The translations under genes and the position numbers were made by a program. 35,179 bases of DNA. Origin: an uncultured Caulobacterales bacterium. Lineage in GTDB: Bacteria; Pseudomonadota; Alphaproteobacteria; Caulobacterales; Caulobacteraceae. Of the stretch, positions 1-9,151 are shown piece after piece; within the stretch, counting starts at the first letter, position 1; every line of letters starts with the position of its first letter. The notes beneath the pieces were generated by a model that searched no databases, was not told where the DNA came from, and worked only from the letters and a program-made list of their open reading frames with translations. The DNA is taken from NCBI GenBank assembly GCA_903903715.1, contig CAIUZX010000078.1, positions 1-35,179 on the forward strand. Direction: 5' to 3'.

Positions 1-978
<978 letters not shown>

Positions 979-1054
979 GTCCTGATGTTCAAGCCGGAGG
1001 CCGCGGGCGGAAGCGCCCAAGTTCAAGCGGTCCAAGGTCCGGCGAATGCGCCGG

Positions 1055-1082
1055 AACATAAGAGTTCGCCTGTCCTTGTCAA
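1055..1082 (-). promoter_or_regulatory. sigma70-type promoter of the RhlE-like helicase
   Basis: Reading the minus strand, TTGACA (1082-1077) is followed by a 16-base spacer and TATGTT (1060-1055). This is a perfect -35 and a good -10 box. Transcription would begin near 1048 and leave a 5' leader of about 70 bases before the ATG at 978. It shows that the helicase can be expressed independently of the PepSY/ApbE genes upstream on the same strand. Confidence 0.6.
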
Positions 1083-1145
1083 CGCGCGGCTGCCCTTCTG
1101 GACGCCCTCAGACCAATATTCCCGCCGCCGGAGCAGATATCGGGC

Positions 1146-1733
1146 TCAGGGCGTCAGCAAGATGAAGACGCCGGCCAGAATCAGCAGGCTGACGGCGGTG
1201 AGGATCAGGCTGGTCTTCAGGCGGAAACGCAGGCTGAAGAAGAGCACATAGCCGAGCACCGACATGATGATGACCAGGATGGCGGTCACATCGATGATCC
1301 AACTCCAGGCGGCGCCTGTGTTCTTGCCCCGGTGCAGATCGTTGACCACCGTCAGCAGCGAGGAAGGCTTGCCGACCACCTCGGCCTTGCCGGTGGCGGT
1401 ATCGACCGTGACCGTGGAGGCGCCGCGCGCGCCCAGATACTGGATGAAGGCCTGGCCGTCCTGAACGTCGCCGCTCTTGAAGCGCCCGATCAGGGCCGTG
1501 TGGCGCGCCACCGCCTCGCCCAGCGCCTTGCCCGGGACCGGCGCGGCCAGGGCCTGAGTCATCTCGTCCTTGGCCAGGGTCAGGCTGACCGACCGCTCCG
1601 CCGGTTCGTGCGACAGCCAGCCGGGGTGGTTCAGGAACAGGCCTGTGACCGAGAAGAAGATCAGGGCGATGAAGGCGGCGGCCGACAGATAGCCGTGCAG
1701 CATCCGGCACAGCCGGTAAAAGTCGCCGCTCAT
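1146..1733 (-). CDS. PepSY-associated transmembrane protein
   Basis: This 195-residue protein has a hydrophobic helix at about 13-34, a soluble extracytoplasmic stretch, and two more helices at about 145-167 and 173-193. The segment DLHRGKNTG followed by WSWIID resembles the small PepSY-associated membrane proteins (PepSY_TM_like group). Such proteins recur beside ApbE flavin transferases and iron- or redox-related membrane systems. Its ATG overlaps the TGA of the ApbE-DUF2271 gene (ATGA at 1733-1730), which implies translational coupling. A role as membrane anchor or electron-transfer partner of the ApbE-DUF2271 protein is inference. No haem-binding or catalytic motif is evident to me. The family is fairly sure; the function is open. 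Confidence 0.8.
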   Translation of the reverse strand: MSGDFYRLCRMLHGYLSAAAFIALIFFSVTGLFLNHPGWLSHEPAERSVSLTLAKDEMTQALAAPVPGKALGEAVARHTALIGRFKSGDVQDGQAFIQYLGARGASTVTVDTATGKAEVVGKPSSLLTVVNDLHRGKNTGAAWSWIIDVTAILVIIMSVLGYVLFFSLRFRLKTSLILTAVSLLILAGVFILLTP

Positions 1734-3085
1734 GCGCCGCCGCCCGCGCGCGGGCCGTAGCGGACAGTGGTGGCGCCCAGCTCCTCGTCCGCCGCCGCCG
1801 TGGCCGTCAGCGCGCCGGGGCCAAGCGACATGTCGAAGGTCTGGTAGGAGTGCCCGCCATGCTCGCGGGTGGCTTCGATATGCAGGGTGTAGCGGCCCTG
1901 GCCCAGCATCTGACCCTTATCGTCGCGCCCGTCCCAGGCGATGTTGTAGTGGCCGGGCCGGCGTGTGGGGCGGGCGATGGTGTCGACGCTGCCCAGCGTC
2001 CGGCCGACCCGCCGCCACCAGATGAAGTTCTGGTCGATGAAACGCAGATCGGTCCCCAGGATGGCCAGGGTGCGGATCGGGGCGCCGGTCTGATCGGTGA
2101 TCCAGAAGGCGATATAGGGCGGCTGAGCCCGGTCGCGGGGGATCACCGGCACTTCGTAGTTCACGTTCACGCTGAAGCCCGAGGGCCAGGCCGGGCCTTG
2201 CGGGTTCTGGGCGCGGATCAGGCGGGCGGGCGGGTCTTGAGCGGTCAGGGCATTCCAGCCGCGCGAAGGCAGGCGGCGCCCGTTCTCATCGATCAGCAGC
2301 GCCTCGAACCCGTCCAGCCGGTCGGTCAGGGCCAGGCCATCGGCGGGGCTCATGACGCAGAGGGCGGTGGCCAGGGCGTCGGCGTCCCGCGCGGTGCTCG
2401 CCACGACGGCGGCGGAGACGCCTCGCGCCGGGTTGCCGGTTCGGGGGTCGAGAATGTGATCGCCGCGCAGGCCCGGTCCGCTGAAGGCGACGGCCTTGTC
2501 ATTGAGCCAGAGGGCTTGCAGAGGCTCCGCGTTGTCGGCCAGCCGGCGCGGATCGGCCACGCCGACGCGCCATCCCTGCGCCGACGGCGCCTGGCCCCAG
2601 ACTCGTAGGTCGCCGCCGATGTCGATCATCATCCCGGCCAGGTCCGGCGCCGCGCGCCGCGCCGCCGCCAGGGCTGCGTCGATCACATGGCCCTTGCCCA
2701 CGCCGTCGAGGTCCAGGGCGCCGTCCGTCAGGCCGAGCTGCGCGTCGAAGGCGCCGTTGGTGGCTCGCCGCCAATGCTCGGCGGCCTGGATCACGGCCAG
2801 CAGGTCCGGCGAGGGCGCCACGCCCTGCCCAGTGTTGAAGGCCGTCAGTTCGCTATCGGTCCGCCAGCGGCTCAGCACCGCGTCCAGCCGGTCGATCTCC
2901 GCGCGGGCCGCCCGCGCCGCCGCCAGGGCAGAGCCGGGGTGATCCGCCACGATCGCCATGTCGAGGGAGGCGCCGAGCACATGCGGCTCGTGCACGCGCC
3001 AGACCTGGCCCTGGGCCGCGCCGGCGACCATCACAGACGCCGAGGCGCCGAGCAGCGCCGGCCAATAGGATTTTGATGAGGTCAT
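1730..3085 (-). CDS. apbE: Secreted FAD:protein FMN transferase (ApbE) fused to a DUF2271 domain
   Basis: The 451-residue protein has a signal peptide (about 1-26, ending AAQGQ), an ApbE domain (about 30-285) and a DUF2271 domain (about 300-435). ApbE signatures seen are RWRTDSELTAFN (74-84), LDGVGKGHVID (126-136), IDIGGDL (155-161), DHILDPRTG (209-217) and DADALATAL (234-242). ApbE moves FMN from FAD onto Thr/Ser of periplasmic redox proteins, using Mg. The single polypeptide joins the transferase to a domain of unknown function, perhaps an electron-transfer partner. I chose the ATG at 3085: the longer open frame to 3256 runs through the TPR gene, and the signal peptide begins here. It follows the TPR gene by 16 bases and overlaps the PepSY gene by 4, so the three are likely an operon. 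Confidence 0.88.
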   Translation of the reverse strand: MTSSKSYWPALLGASASVMVAGAAQGQVWRVHEPHVLGASLDMAIVADHPGSALAAARAARAEIDRLDAVLSRWRTDSELTAFNTGQGVAPSPDLLAVIQAAEHWRRATNGAFDAQLGLTDGALDLDGVGKGHVIDAALAAARRAAPDLAGMMIDIGGDLRVWGQAPSAQGWRVGVADPRRLADNAEPLQALWLNDKAVAFSGPGLRGDHILDPRTGNPARGVSAAVVASTARDADALATALCVMSPADGLALTDRLDGFEALLIDENGRRLPSRGWNALTAQDPPARLIRAQNPQGPAWPSGFSVNVNYEVPVIPRDRAQPPYIAFWITDQTGAPIRTLAILGTDLRFIDQNFIWWRRVGRTLGSVDTIARPTRRPGHYNIAWDGRDDKGQMLGQGRYTLHIEATREHGGHSYQTFDMSLGPGALTATAAADEELGATTVRYGPRAGGGA

Positions 3086-3101
3086 GAAGCGGATGGCCGA
3101 C

Positions 3102-3704
3102 CTAGTAGCCCTTGGCCTGGGCGCCCGAGACCCCATTGCCCGGCCAGAGGTTCTCCTTGACCTGGGTGGGGTCGGGCAGGCCCAGCACCTGCGAGCGGCC
3201 GCGGATGGCGCGCGGGTACTTGGGGTTGATCTTGAGCTCGGCCTCGAAGTCGGCAAGGGCGGCGGTGTCGTTGTTCAGCCGCCGTTCGGCGTCGCCCCGC
3301 GAGGTCAGCACGCCGACCAGGTTTGGCTTCAGCGCCAGGGCCTGGCTGTATTCGGCGATCGCCTCCGGGTATTTGCGCACCTGGGCGTAGAGGTCGCCCC
3401 GGCCATACACGACCAGCGCCTGGAAGGCAGGGTCGTGGGACAGCTGCAGCGCCTCGGCGTAATCGGCCATGGCGTCGGCGGTCTTGCCCAGACGGCTGTA
3501 GATTTCGGCGCGGTCGAACAGGGCGGAGGCGCGCGCCGCCGGGTCGCTTCCGGCTTCTTCAATAGCCTTGGTGTAGAGAGCGAATGCCCGGGCGTAGTCT
3601 TCCCTCTCGACGGCCATTTCGGCGTCCGCCGTGGAGCCGGCATGCACAGGCCCCGCCAGAACAGCGGCGGCCAAACCGAGCAAGATCATCATCCGTGGTC
3701 GCAT
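3102..3704 (-). CDS. Secreted tetratricopeptide-repeat protein
   Basis: A 200-residue protein starting MRPRMMILLG with a signal peptide that ends near AGPVHAG (about residue 22). It then carries three to four TPR units, for example around YARAFALYTKAIEEA, KTADAMADYAEALQLS, KYPEAIAEYSQALALKP and DTAALADFEAELKINP. TPRs are protein-binding helical hairpins; no enzymatic domain is present. An in-frame start nine codons upstream (3731) exists, but it would put charged residues ahead of the signal peptide. It lies 40 bases after parE and 16 bases before the ApbE-DUF2271 gene, both on the same strand. It may be a scaffold for the flavinylation module, but the partner is unknown. Confidence 0.8.
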   Translation of the reverse strand: MRPRMMILLGLAAAVLAGPVHAGSTADAEMAVEREDYARAFALYTKAIEEAGSDPAARASALFDRAEIYSRLGKTADAMADYAEALQLSHDPAFQALVVYGRGDLYAQVRKYPEAIAEYSQALALKPNLVGVLTSRGDAERRLNNDTAALADFEAELKINPKYPRAIRGRSQVLGLPDPTQVKENLWPGNGVSGAQAKGY

Positions 3705-3744
3705 GGGCGCTCCCGCCTTCTGCGCCCACAATACGTCGGAATGG

Positions 3745-5796
3745 CTAGAGGTCGAGGTCTTCCACGGCGAACTCGGCGTTTTCCTGGATGAATCGGAAAC
3801 GCAGCTCGGGTTTGCGGCCCATCAGGGTCTCCACCAGCGACTCCACCTGCTCCTCGGAGCGGGGCAGGGTGACGCGCGCCAGGGTCCGCTTGGACGGATC
3901 CATGGTGGTTTCCTTCAGCTGGGCCGGCATCATCTCGCCCAGGCCCTTGAAGCGGCCGATCTCCGGCTTCTTGCCCTTGAACTCGCCGGCCAGCAGCTCG
4001 TCCTTGTGCGCGTCGTCGCGGGCGTAGACCGTCTTGCCGCCGTGGCTGATGCGGTAGAGCGGGGGCAGGGCCAGGAACAGCCGGCCGGCCCGGATCATGT
4101 CGGGCATGGTGCGGTAGAAGAAGGTGATCAGCAGCGAGGCGATGTGGGCGCCGTCGACGTCGGCGTCGGTCATGATGACGATGCGCTCGTAGCGCAGGTC
4201 CTCTTCCTTGAAGCGCGACCCGCCCTGGACGCCCAGCGCCAGCATCAGGTCGGACAGCTCCTTGTTTTCGGCGGCCTTCTCGCCGGTGGCCGAGGCGACG
4301 TTCAGGATCTTGCCGCGCAGGGGCAGGATGGCCTGGTTGCGGCGGTTGCGGGCCTGCTTGGCCGAGCCGCCGGCGCTGTCGCCTTCGACGATGAACAGTT
4401 CTGCCCCTTCCGAGGAGCTGTCGGCGCAGTCGGCCAGCTTGCCGGGCAGGCGCAGCTTGCGGGTCGCCGAGGCGCGGGCGACTTCCTTGTCCTTGCGCCG
4501 CTTCAGCCGCTCCTCGGCCCGCTCGATGACGAACTCCAGCAGGGTGGAGGCGGTCTTGGGGGCGGCGGTCAGCCAGTGGTCAAAGGGGTCGCGCAGGGCC
4601 GCTTCCACCAGCCGCTGGGCGTCGGAGGAGGATAGGCGCTCCTTGGTCTGGCCCTGGAACTCGGGGTTGCGGATGAAGACCGAGACCAGCACGCCCGCCT
4701 GGGCGATCACGTCCTCGGCGGTGATCAGGCCGCCGCGCTTGTCGCCGGTCAGTTCGGCATAGGCCTTGAGGCCGCGCGTGAGGGCCGCGCGCAGACCGGC
4801 TTCGTGAGTTCCGCCTTCGGGCGTGGGCACGGTGTTGCAATAGGATTGCATGAAGCCGTCGGCCTCGCCGAAACCCGCCGGGCTCCAGGTCAGAGCCCAT
4901 TCCACGGCGCCGCCTTCGGCCTTGCGCTCGATCCGTCCGGCAAAGGGCTCGGGCGTCACCGTCTCGATGCCCTTGGTGCGCTCGGCCAGGAAGTCGGCCA
5001 GGCCGTTGGGGAAGTGGAAGACGGCTTCGGCGGGCGTCTGGTCGTGGATGCGGCCCGGATCGCAGGACCAGCGGATTTCCACGCCCCGGAACAGATAGGC
5101 CTTGGAGCGGGCCATGCGCAGCAGCCGGGCCGGCTTGAAGGCCGCGCCTTCACCGAAGATCTGCTCGTCGGGCAGGAAGGTGGTGGAGGTGCCGTGCTTG
5201 CGCGAGGCGCCCAGCTGTTCCAGCGGCCCCAGCGGCTTGCCGCGCGAGAAGCTCTGCTTCCACTCGAACCCGTCGCGCCAGACCCGCACCTCGACCCGTT
5301 CGGACAGGGCGTTGACCACCGAGACGCCCACGCCATGCAGGCCGCCGGAGGTCTCGTAGTTCTTGCCGGAGAATTTCCCGCCCGAGTGCAGCACGGTCAT
5401 GATGATCTCGAGCGCCGACTTGGAGGGGTCCTTGGGGTAGGGGTCCACAGGGATGCCGCGCCCGTCGTCGCGCACGGTGATCGAGCCGTCGGCGTTGAGC
5501 GAGACCTCGATCAGCTTGGCGTGGCCGGCCACGGCCTCGTCCATGCTGTTGTCCAGCAGTTCGGCGAACAGGTGGTGCAGCGCCCGCTCGTCGGTGCCGC
5601 CGATGTACATGCCCGGCCGCTTGCGCACCGGCTCCAGGCCTTCCAGGACCTCGATGTCCTTGGCCGAATAGGCGTTGGCGGCAGCCGAATTGTCCTTCGG
5701 GGCGGCCTTGGGCTCAGGCAGGGGGGCGACATGCGGCGGCGCCGGGGCGTCGTCGAACAGGTCAGCGCTGGTGGGTTTGGGAACGGCCGTGGACAT
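3745..5796 (-). CDS. parE: DNA topoisomerase IV subunit B
   Basis: At 683 residues this is normal for ParE and shorter than GyrB, which carries an insert in enterobacteria. The GHKL ATPase has ELLDNSMDEA (N83 binds Mg-ATP), DDGRGIP (110-116) and GGLHGVG (151-157). The Toprim domain has EGDSAGG (471-477), PLRGKILNV (492-500) and TDADVDG (543-549). A Pro/Ala-rich tail of about 45 residues precedes the ATPase domain. With ParC it decatenates daughter chromosomes. ParE rather than GyrB is chosen from the sequence around IFGEGAAFKPARLLRMARSK and from overall length. The start at 5796 has no obvious Shine-Dalgarno sequence. It is divergent from the hydrolase at 5968 and may head the run parE-TPR-apbE-PepSY. 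Confidence 0.95.
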   Translation of the reverse strand: MSTAVPKPTSADLFDDAPAPPHVAPLPEPKAAPKDNSAAANAYSAKDIEVLEGLEPVRKRPGMYIGGTDERALHHLFAELLDNSMDEAVAGHAKLIEVSLNADGSITVRDDGRGIPVDPYPKDPSKSALEIIMTVLHSGGKFSGKNYETSGGLHGVGVSVVNALSERVEVRVWRDGFEWKQSFSRGKPLGPLEQLGASRKHGTSTTFLPDEQIFGEGAAFKPARLLRMARSKAYLFRGVEIRWSCDPGRIHDQTPAEAVFHFPNGLADFLAERTKGIETVTPEPFAGRIERKAEGGAVEWALTWSPAGFGEADGFMQSYCNTVPTPEGGTHEAGLRAALTRGLKAYAELTGDKRGGLITAEDVIAQAGVLVSVFIRNPEFQGQTKERLSSSDAQRLVEAALRDPFDHWLTAAPKTASTLLEFVIERAEERLKRRKDKEVARASATRKLRLPGKLADCADSSSEGAELFIVEGDSAGGSAKQARNRRNQAILPLRGKILNVASATGEKAAENKELSDLMLALGVQGGSRFKEEDLRYERIVIMTDADVDGAHIASLLITFFYRTMPDMIRAGRLFLALPPLYRISHGGKTVYARDDAHKDELLAGEFKGKKPEIGRFKGLGEMMPAQLKETTMDPSKRTLARVTLPRSEEQVESLVETLMGRKPELRFRFIQENAEFAVEDLDL

Positions 5797-5967
5797 GGGG
5801 GAAATCTGGGACGATTCGGGAGCGGTCCGGTATGCGGCTGAAGGGATCGGGGATCAACTGTCCAAGGCGCCGCGTGGACGCGATGGACGGCGGGGGCGTG
5901 CGTCCCTAAAATCATATGGCCCGACACGGGCGCCGTCGGGGGGCGGTCCAACCATGAGACGCCTTCG
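5797..5967. promoter_or_regulatory. Divergent promoter region between parE and the hydrolase
   Basis: This 171-base gap must hold promoters for both divergent genes. There is a locally AT-rich patch around 5906-5917 (AAAATCATATGG). A five-codon upstream frame starts at 5954 and its TGA overlaps the hydrolase ATG at 5968. I see no convincing consensus promoter. Confidence 0.35.
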
Positions 5968-6975
5968 ATGATCCGCAAGCTGGCCGCCGCCGCGGCCCTG
6001 TCCAGCCTCGCCTTCGGCGCCGCCCACGCCCAGACCACGCTCAAGTCCAACGAGGACACCTTCGCCGACGCGCCCGCCGGGCCGATCGACTCCATGGTGG
6101 CGGTGGACGCGGGCGACGATCAGCTGCTGTACGGCTCGCTGTTGCGGCCCCTGGCCGGCGGTTCCTATCCCACGGTGCTGATCCTGCCGGCCCAGGGCGC
6201 GGACCGGAACGGCAACGCCCCCGCCGACGGGCCCAAGTCGAACATGTACAAGATGCTGGCCGAGGATCTGGCGGCCAAGGGCGTCGCCTCCCTGCGCATC
6301 GATAAGCGCGGCGTGGGCGCCAGCAAGAAGGCCATCAGCCGCGAGGAGGACCTGCGCTTCGACACCTATGTCGAGGATGCGGTGACCTGGGCCAAGTTCC
6401 TGCGCGCCCAGCCCAAGGTGAACTGCATGGCCATCCTCGGCCACGGCGAGGGGGCTCTAGTGGCGGCCTTGGCGGCGCAGAAGATCAAGGTCTGCGCGGT
6501 GATCGAGATTTCAGGCGCCGGACGCCCCGCCGCCGCGGTCCTGGCGGGTCAGCTGAAGCTGGCCAATGAGACAGGCGGCATGGACAAGGCCAACTACGAC
6601 CAGGCGGTCCAGATCCTCAACACCCTGTCCAACGGCAAACCGGCGGGCGATCCGCCCGAGAAGCTGAAGGCTCTGTTCCGCTCCAGCGTGCAGCCCTACC
6701 TGATCTCCTGGCTGGACCTGAATCCGGTTGACGCCCTGAAGAACGCGCCGCCGACCCTGATCCTGCAGGGGACCTCGGACCGCCAGCTGGACGCCGCCGA
6801 TGCTCAGAAGCTGGCGTCGGGGCCGAAATTCGCCCGGGTTGCGATGATCCCCGGGGCCGACCACGACATGAAGCTGCGTCCCGACGCCAAGAAGGACCCG
6901 GATATCACCGCTCCCATGGCGCCGCAGGTGTCCACGACCATCGCCGACTTCCTCAAGCGCCTGAAGTGGCCCTGA
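5968..6975 (+). CDS. Secreted alpha/beta-hydrolase-fold protein lacking the nucleophile serine
   Basis: The 335-residue protein has a signal peptide (about 1-21, cleaved after AAHA) and an alpha/beta-hydrolase fold of the dienelactone hydrolase/DUF-type peptidase class. The nucleophile elbow, normally GHSEG in this group, reads GHGEG at 158-162. Codon 160 (6445-6447) is GGC, one base from the AGC serine codon. The expected acid (D271 in QGTSDRQL) and base (H299 in PGADHDMK) are kept, as is the lid-like region at 190-250. It could be an inactive binding protein, a recent loss of function or a sequence error. The frame is intact. It stands alone, divergent from parE and convergent with glnA. 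The substrate cannot be assigned. Confidence 0.85.
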   Translation: MIRKLAAAAALSSLAFGAAHAQTTLKSNEDTFADAPAGPIDSMVAVDAGDDQLLYGSLLRPLAGGSYPTVLILPAQGADRNGNAPADGPKSNMYKMLAEDLAAKGVASLRIDKRGVGASKKAISREEDLRFDTYVEDAVTWAKFLRAQPKVNCMAILGHGEGALVAALAAQKIKVCAVIEISGAGRPAAAVLAGQLKLANETGGMDKANYDQAVQILNTLSNGKPAGDPPEKLKALFRSSVQPYLISWLDLNPVDALKNAPPTLILQGTSDRQLDAADAQKLASGPKFARVAMIPGADHDMKLRPDAKKDPDITAPMAPQVSTTIADFLKRLKWP

Positions 6976-6980
6976 GCCCC

Positions 6981-7013
6981 AAAAGAAAAGGGCCGCGGAT
7001 TGCTCCGCGGCCC
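6981..7013 (-). terminator. Rho-independent terminator of glnA
   Basis: A perfect 10-base-pair stem (6990-6999 with 7004-7013) encloses a four-base loop. On the minus strand it is followed by TTTTCTTTT (6989-6981), which makes it an intrinsic terminator for glnA. On the plus strand no T tract follows, so it would serve the convergent hydrolase gene less well. Confidence 0.85.
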
Positions 7014-7042
7014 TGTCCCCATGCCCCTTAAAGGCTAGTGCA

Positions 7043-8449
7043 TCAGCACTTGTAGTACATGTCGAACTCGACCGGGTGCGGGTGCAGCGCCAGTCGCATC
7101 ACTTCTTCCATCTTCAGCTCGATGTAGGCGTCGATGAAATCGTCGTCCATCACGCCGCCGGCCTTCAGGAAGCCGCGGTCCTTGTCCAGCGAGTCCAGGG
7201 CTTCCTTGAGCGAGCCGCAGACTTCCGGGATCTTCTTCTGCTCGCGGGGCGGCAGGTCGTAGAGGTTCTTGTCGGCGGGCGGGCCCGGATCGATCTTGTT
7301 GGCGATCCCGTCCAGACCGGCCATCAGCAGAGCCGTGAAGGTCAGGTAGGGGTTGCCCATGGGATCGGGGAAGCGGGCTTCCAGACGCTTGCCCTTGGGG
7401 CTGTCGACGTGCGGGATCCGGATCGAGGCCGAGCGGTTACGCGCGGAGTAGGCCAGCTTCACCGGCGCTTCGTAGCCCGGCACCAGGCGCTTGTAGCTGT
7501 TGGTGGTCGGGTTGGCGAAGGCGTTGATCGCCTTGGCGTGCTTGATCACGCCGCCGATATACCAGAGGCAGGCGTCCGACAGACCTGCGTACTTGTCGCC
7601 GGCGAAGAGCGGCTTGCCGTCCTTCCACAGCGACTGGTGGCAGTGCATGCCCGAGCCGTTATCGCCGAAATAGGGCTTCGGCATGAAGGTCGCGGTCTTG
7701 CCGTAGGCGGCGGCGACGTTGTGGATGACGTATTTGTAGAGCTGCATCCGGTCCGCCATGGTCAGCAGATCAGAGAACTTCAGACCCAGCTCATGCTGAG
7801 CGGGCGCCACTTCGTGGTGGTGCTTTTCCGGCTCGAGGCCGAGTTCGCCCATCACCGCCAGCATTTCGCCGCGCAGATCCTGTCCGGAATCGATCGGATT
7901 GACCGGGAAGTAGCCGCCCTTCGGGCCGGGACGGTGTCCCATGTTGCCTTCCGGATATTCGCGACCGGTGTTGAGCGGCAGCTCCGTGCTGTCGAACTCG
8001 TAGCCCATCTTGGTCGGGTTCGTGTTCCAGCGGACGTCGTCAAACACGAAGAACTCGGCTTCCGGTCCGAAATAGACCTGATCGCCGGCGCCGGACGACT
8101 TCACATAGGCCAGAGCCTTCTTGGCGATGGAACGGGGGTCGCGGTTGTAAGGCTCACTGGTGTCCGGGTTCAGCACGTCGCAGAACAGGAACATCGTGGT
8201 CTGTTGATAGAAAGGGTCGATATAGGCGGTCTTGAGGTCAGGACGCAGCAGCATGTCGGACTCGTTGATCGCCTTCCATCCGGCGATGGACGAGCCGTCG
8301 AACATGGTGCCCTCGGTCAGGAAGTCGTCGTCGACAAGAGCGATATCGAAGGTCACATGCTGCATCTTGCCCCGGATGTCGGTGAACCGGACATCAACGT
8401 ACTTGACGTCCTTGTCCTTGATTTCCTGGAGGATTTCGGCTGGCGTCAT
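7043..8449 (-). CDS. glnA: Glutamine synthetase type I
   Basis: At 468 residues this is the usual length for GSI-beta. It makes glutamine from glutamate, ammonia and ATP as a cytoplasmic dodecamer. Hallmarks are MFDGSSIAGW near residue 50, the metal ligands in FGPEAEFFVFD and EVAPAQHE, the ATP-site stretch NGSGMHCHQSLW, NRSASIRIP, and the adenylylation site NLYDLPP with Tyr397. That tyrosine means it is probably controlled by the GlnE adenylyltransferase. It lies 122 bases downstream of glnB on the same strand, and the gap carries three inverted repeats. The start is preceded by AGGAA about eight bases upstream. It ends 29 bases before its terminator hairpin. Confidence 0.98.
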   Translation of the reverse strand: MTPAEILQEIKDKDVKYVDVRFTDIRGKMQHVTFDIALVDDDFLTEGTMFDGSSIAGWKAINESDMLLRPDLKTAYIDPFYQQTTMFLFCDVLNPDTSEPYNRDPRSIAKKALAYVKSSGAGDQVYFGPEAEFFVFDDVRWNTNPTKMGYEFDSTELPLNTGREYPEGNMGHRPGPKGGYFPVNPIDSGQDLRGEMLAVMGELGLEPEKHHHEVAPAQHELGLKFSDLLTMADRMQLYKYVIHNVAAAYGKTATFMPKPYFGDNGSGMHCHQSLWKDGKPLFAGDKYAGLSDACLWYIGGVIKHAKAINAFANPTTNSYKRLVPGYEAPVKLAYSARNRSASIRIPHVDSPKGKRLEARFPDPMGNPYLTFTALLMAGLDGIANKIDPGPPADKNLYDLPPREQKKIPEVCGSLKEALDSLDKDRGFLKAGGVMDDDFIDAYIELKMEEVMRLALHPHPVEFDMYYKC

Positions 8450-8484
8450 CGGATGGGTTCCTAGGTCTGTGTGATCATTACGCA

Positions 8485-8545
8485 GATCGGCTTCGCCGAT
8501 CCGGGCGTCGAGTTGTGGCGCGCGCGCCAGGAGCGACGCCGCTCC
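8485..8545 (-). other. Cluster of three inverted repeats between glnB and glnA
   Basis: Three adjacent dyads fill the intercistronic gap. They are a 7-bp stem with a 3-base loop (8485-8491/8495-8501), a perfect 14-base palindrome of alternating GC (8516-8529), and a 6-bp stem with a 4-base loop (8530-8535/8540-8545). No T run follows any of them on the glnBA strand, so simple termination is unlikely. Possible roles are RNA stabilisation, processing or partial attenuation that sets the GlnB:GlnA ratio. Confidence 0.5.
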
Positions 8546-8571
8546 CTGTTCCTTGGCATTTTGCGCCGATG

Positions 8572-8910
8572 TCAGATCGCCTGCCGACCGCGCTCGCCGG
8601 TACGGATGCGAACCACGTCGGTCAGGTCCGACACGAAGATCTTGCCGTCTCCGATCCGACCCGTGCGGGCTGCGGAGGTGATGGCTTCGATCGCCGTTTC
8701 GAGCTGGTCGTCGGAGACGACAACCTCGACCTTTATCTTGGGAAGGAAATCCACGACATACTCCGCGCCGCGATAGAGCTCAGTATGTCCCTTCTGACGT
8801 CCGTAACCCTTGACCTCCTGCACGGTCATGCCTTGAACGCCGAGTTCCTGAAGCGCCTCTTTAACTTCGTCAAGTTTGAACGGTTTGATGATGGCTTCGA
8901 TCTTCTTCAT
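8572..8910 (-). CDS. glnB: Nitrogen regulatory protein PII
   Basis: This is a 112-residue PII signal protein, the family's standard length. It has the T-loop GRQKGHTELYRGAEY with the uridylylation site Tyr51, the B-loop TGRIGDGKIF and the C-terminal VRIRTGERG. PII trimers sense 2-oxoglutarate and ATP/ADP. They steer GlnE, NtrB and hence glutamine synthetase, and GlnD uridylylates them. The ATG at 8910 gives the canonical MKKIEAIIKPFKLDEVK start; the longer frame to 8973 adds residues not found in the family. GlnB rather than GlnK is inferred because it precedes glnA and no amtB is adjacent. Confidence 0.95.
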   Translation of the reverse strand: MKKIEAIIKPFKLDEVKEALQELGVQGMTVQEVKGYGRQKGHTELYRGAEYVVDFLPKIKVEVVVSDDQLETAIEAITSAARTGRIGDGKIFVSDLTDVVRIRTGERGRQAI

Positions 8911-9151
8911 GGCGATCTGGGTTCGTTTCCGGCGGGAGGTGGGCATTGGAAAAAGTTCACTGTGTTCGAGCACTTCGCTGGATCGACCTCAACCCCAATG
9001 GAACCGATCAGGACTGCGGAAGAAATAGGCGCCCATAAACTAGGCGGTACTGTGCGAAAAATAAACAGATCTTGTGCGCCTGCGCGGGGGGCTTGTCCCG
9101 GCGTGATCAGGGCCTAAGGTTCGAGACTTCATAAGAGGGATGGTCCGTCAA
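8911..9151. promoter_or_regulatory. Divergent control region between glnB and the histidine phosphatase
   Basis: This 241-base gap contains an AT-rich patch near 9055-9070 within otherwise GC-rich sequence. On the minus strand, TAGTTTATGG near 9048-9039 could serve as a -10 region for glnB. I looked for a sigma54 element (TGGCAC-N5-TTGC) and an NtrC dyad and found no convincing match. Confidence 0.35.

Noticed and set aside
3086..3256. Longer N-terminus for the ApbE-DUF2271 protein
   Set aside because: The extension is Ser/Pro/Arg-rich, lies inside the TPR gene in another frame and would bury the signal peptide.
7076..8464. Long plus-strand frame opposite glnA
   Set aside because: Runs across the whole of glnA on the other strand with no domain; glnA is unquestionable.
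8911..9151. sigma54 or NtrC site upstream of glnB
   Set aside because: No match to the GG/GC -24/-12 pattern or to the NtrC dyad was convincing.
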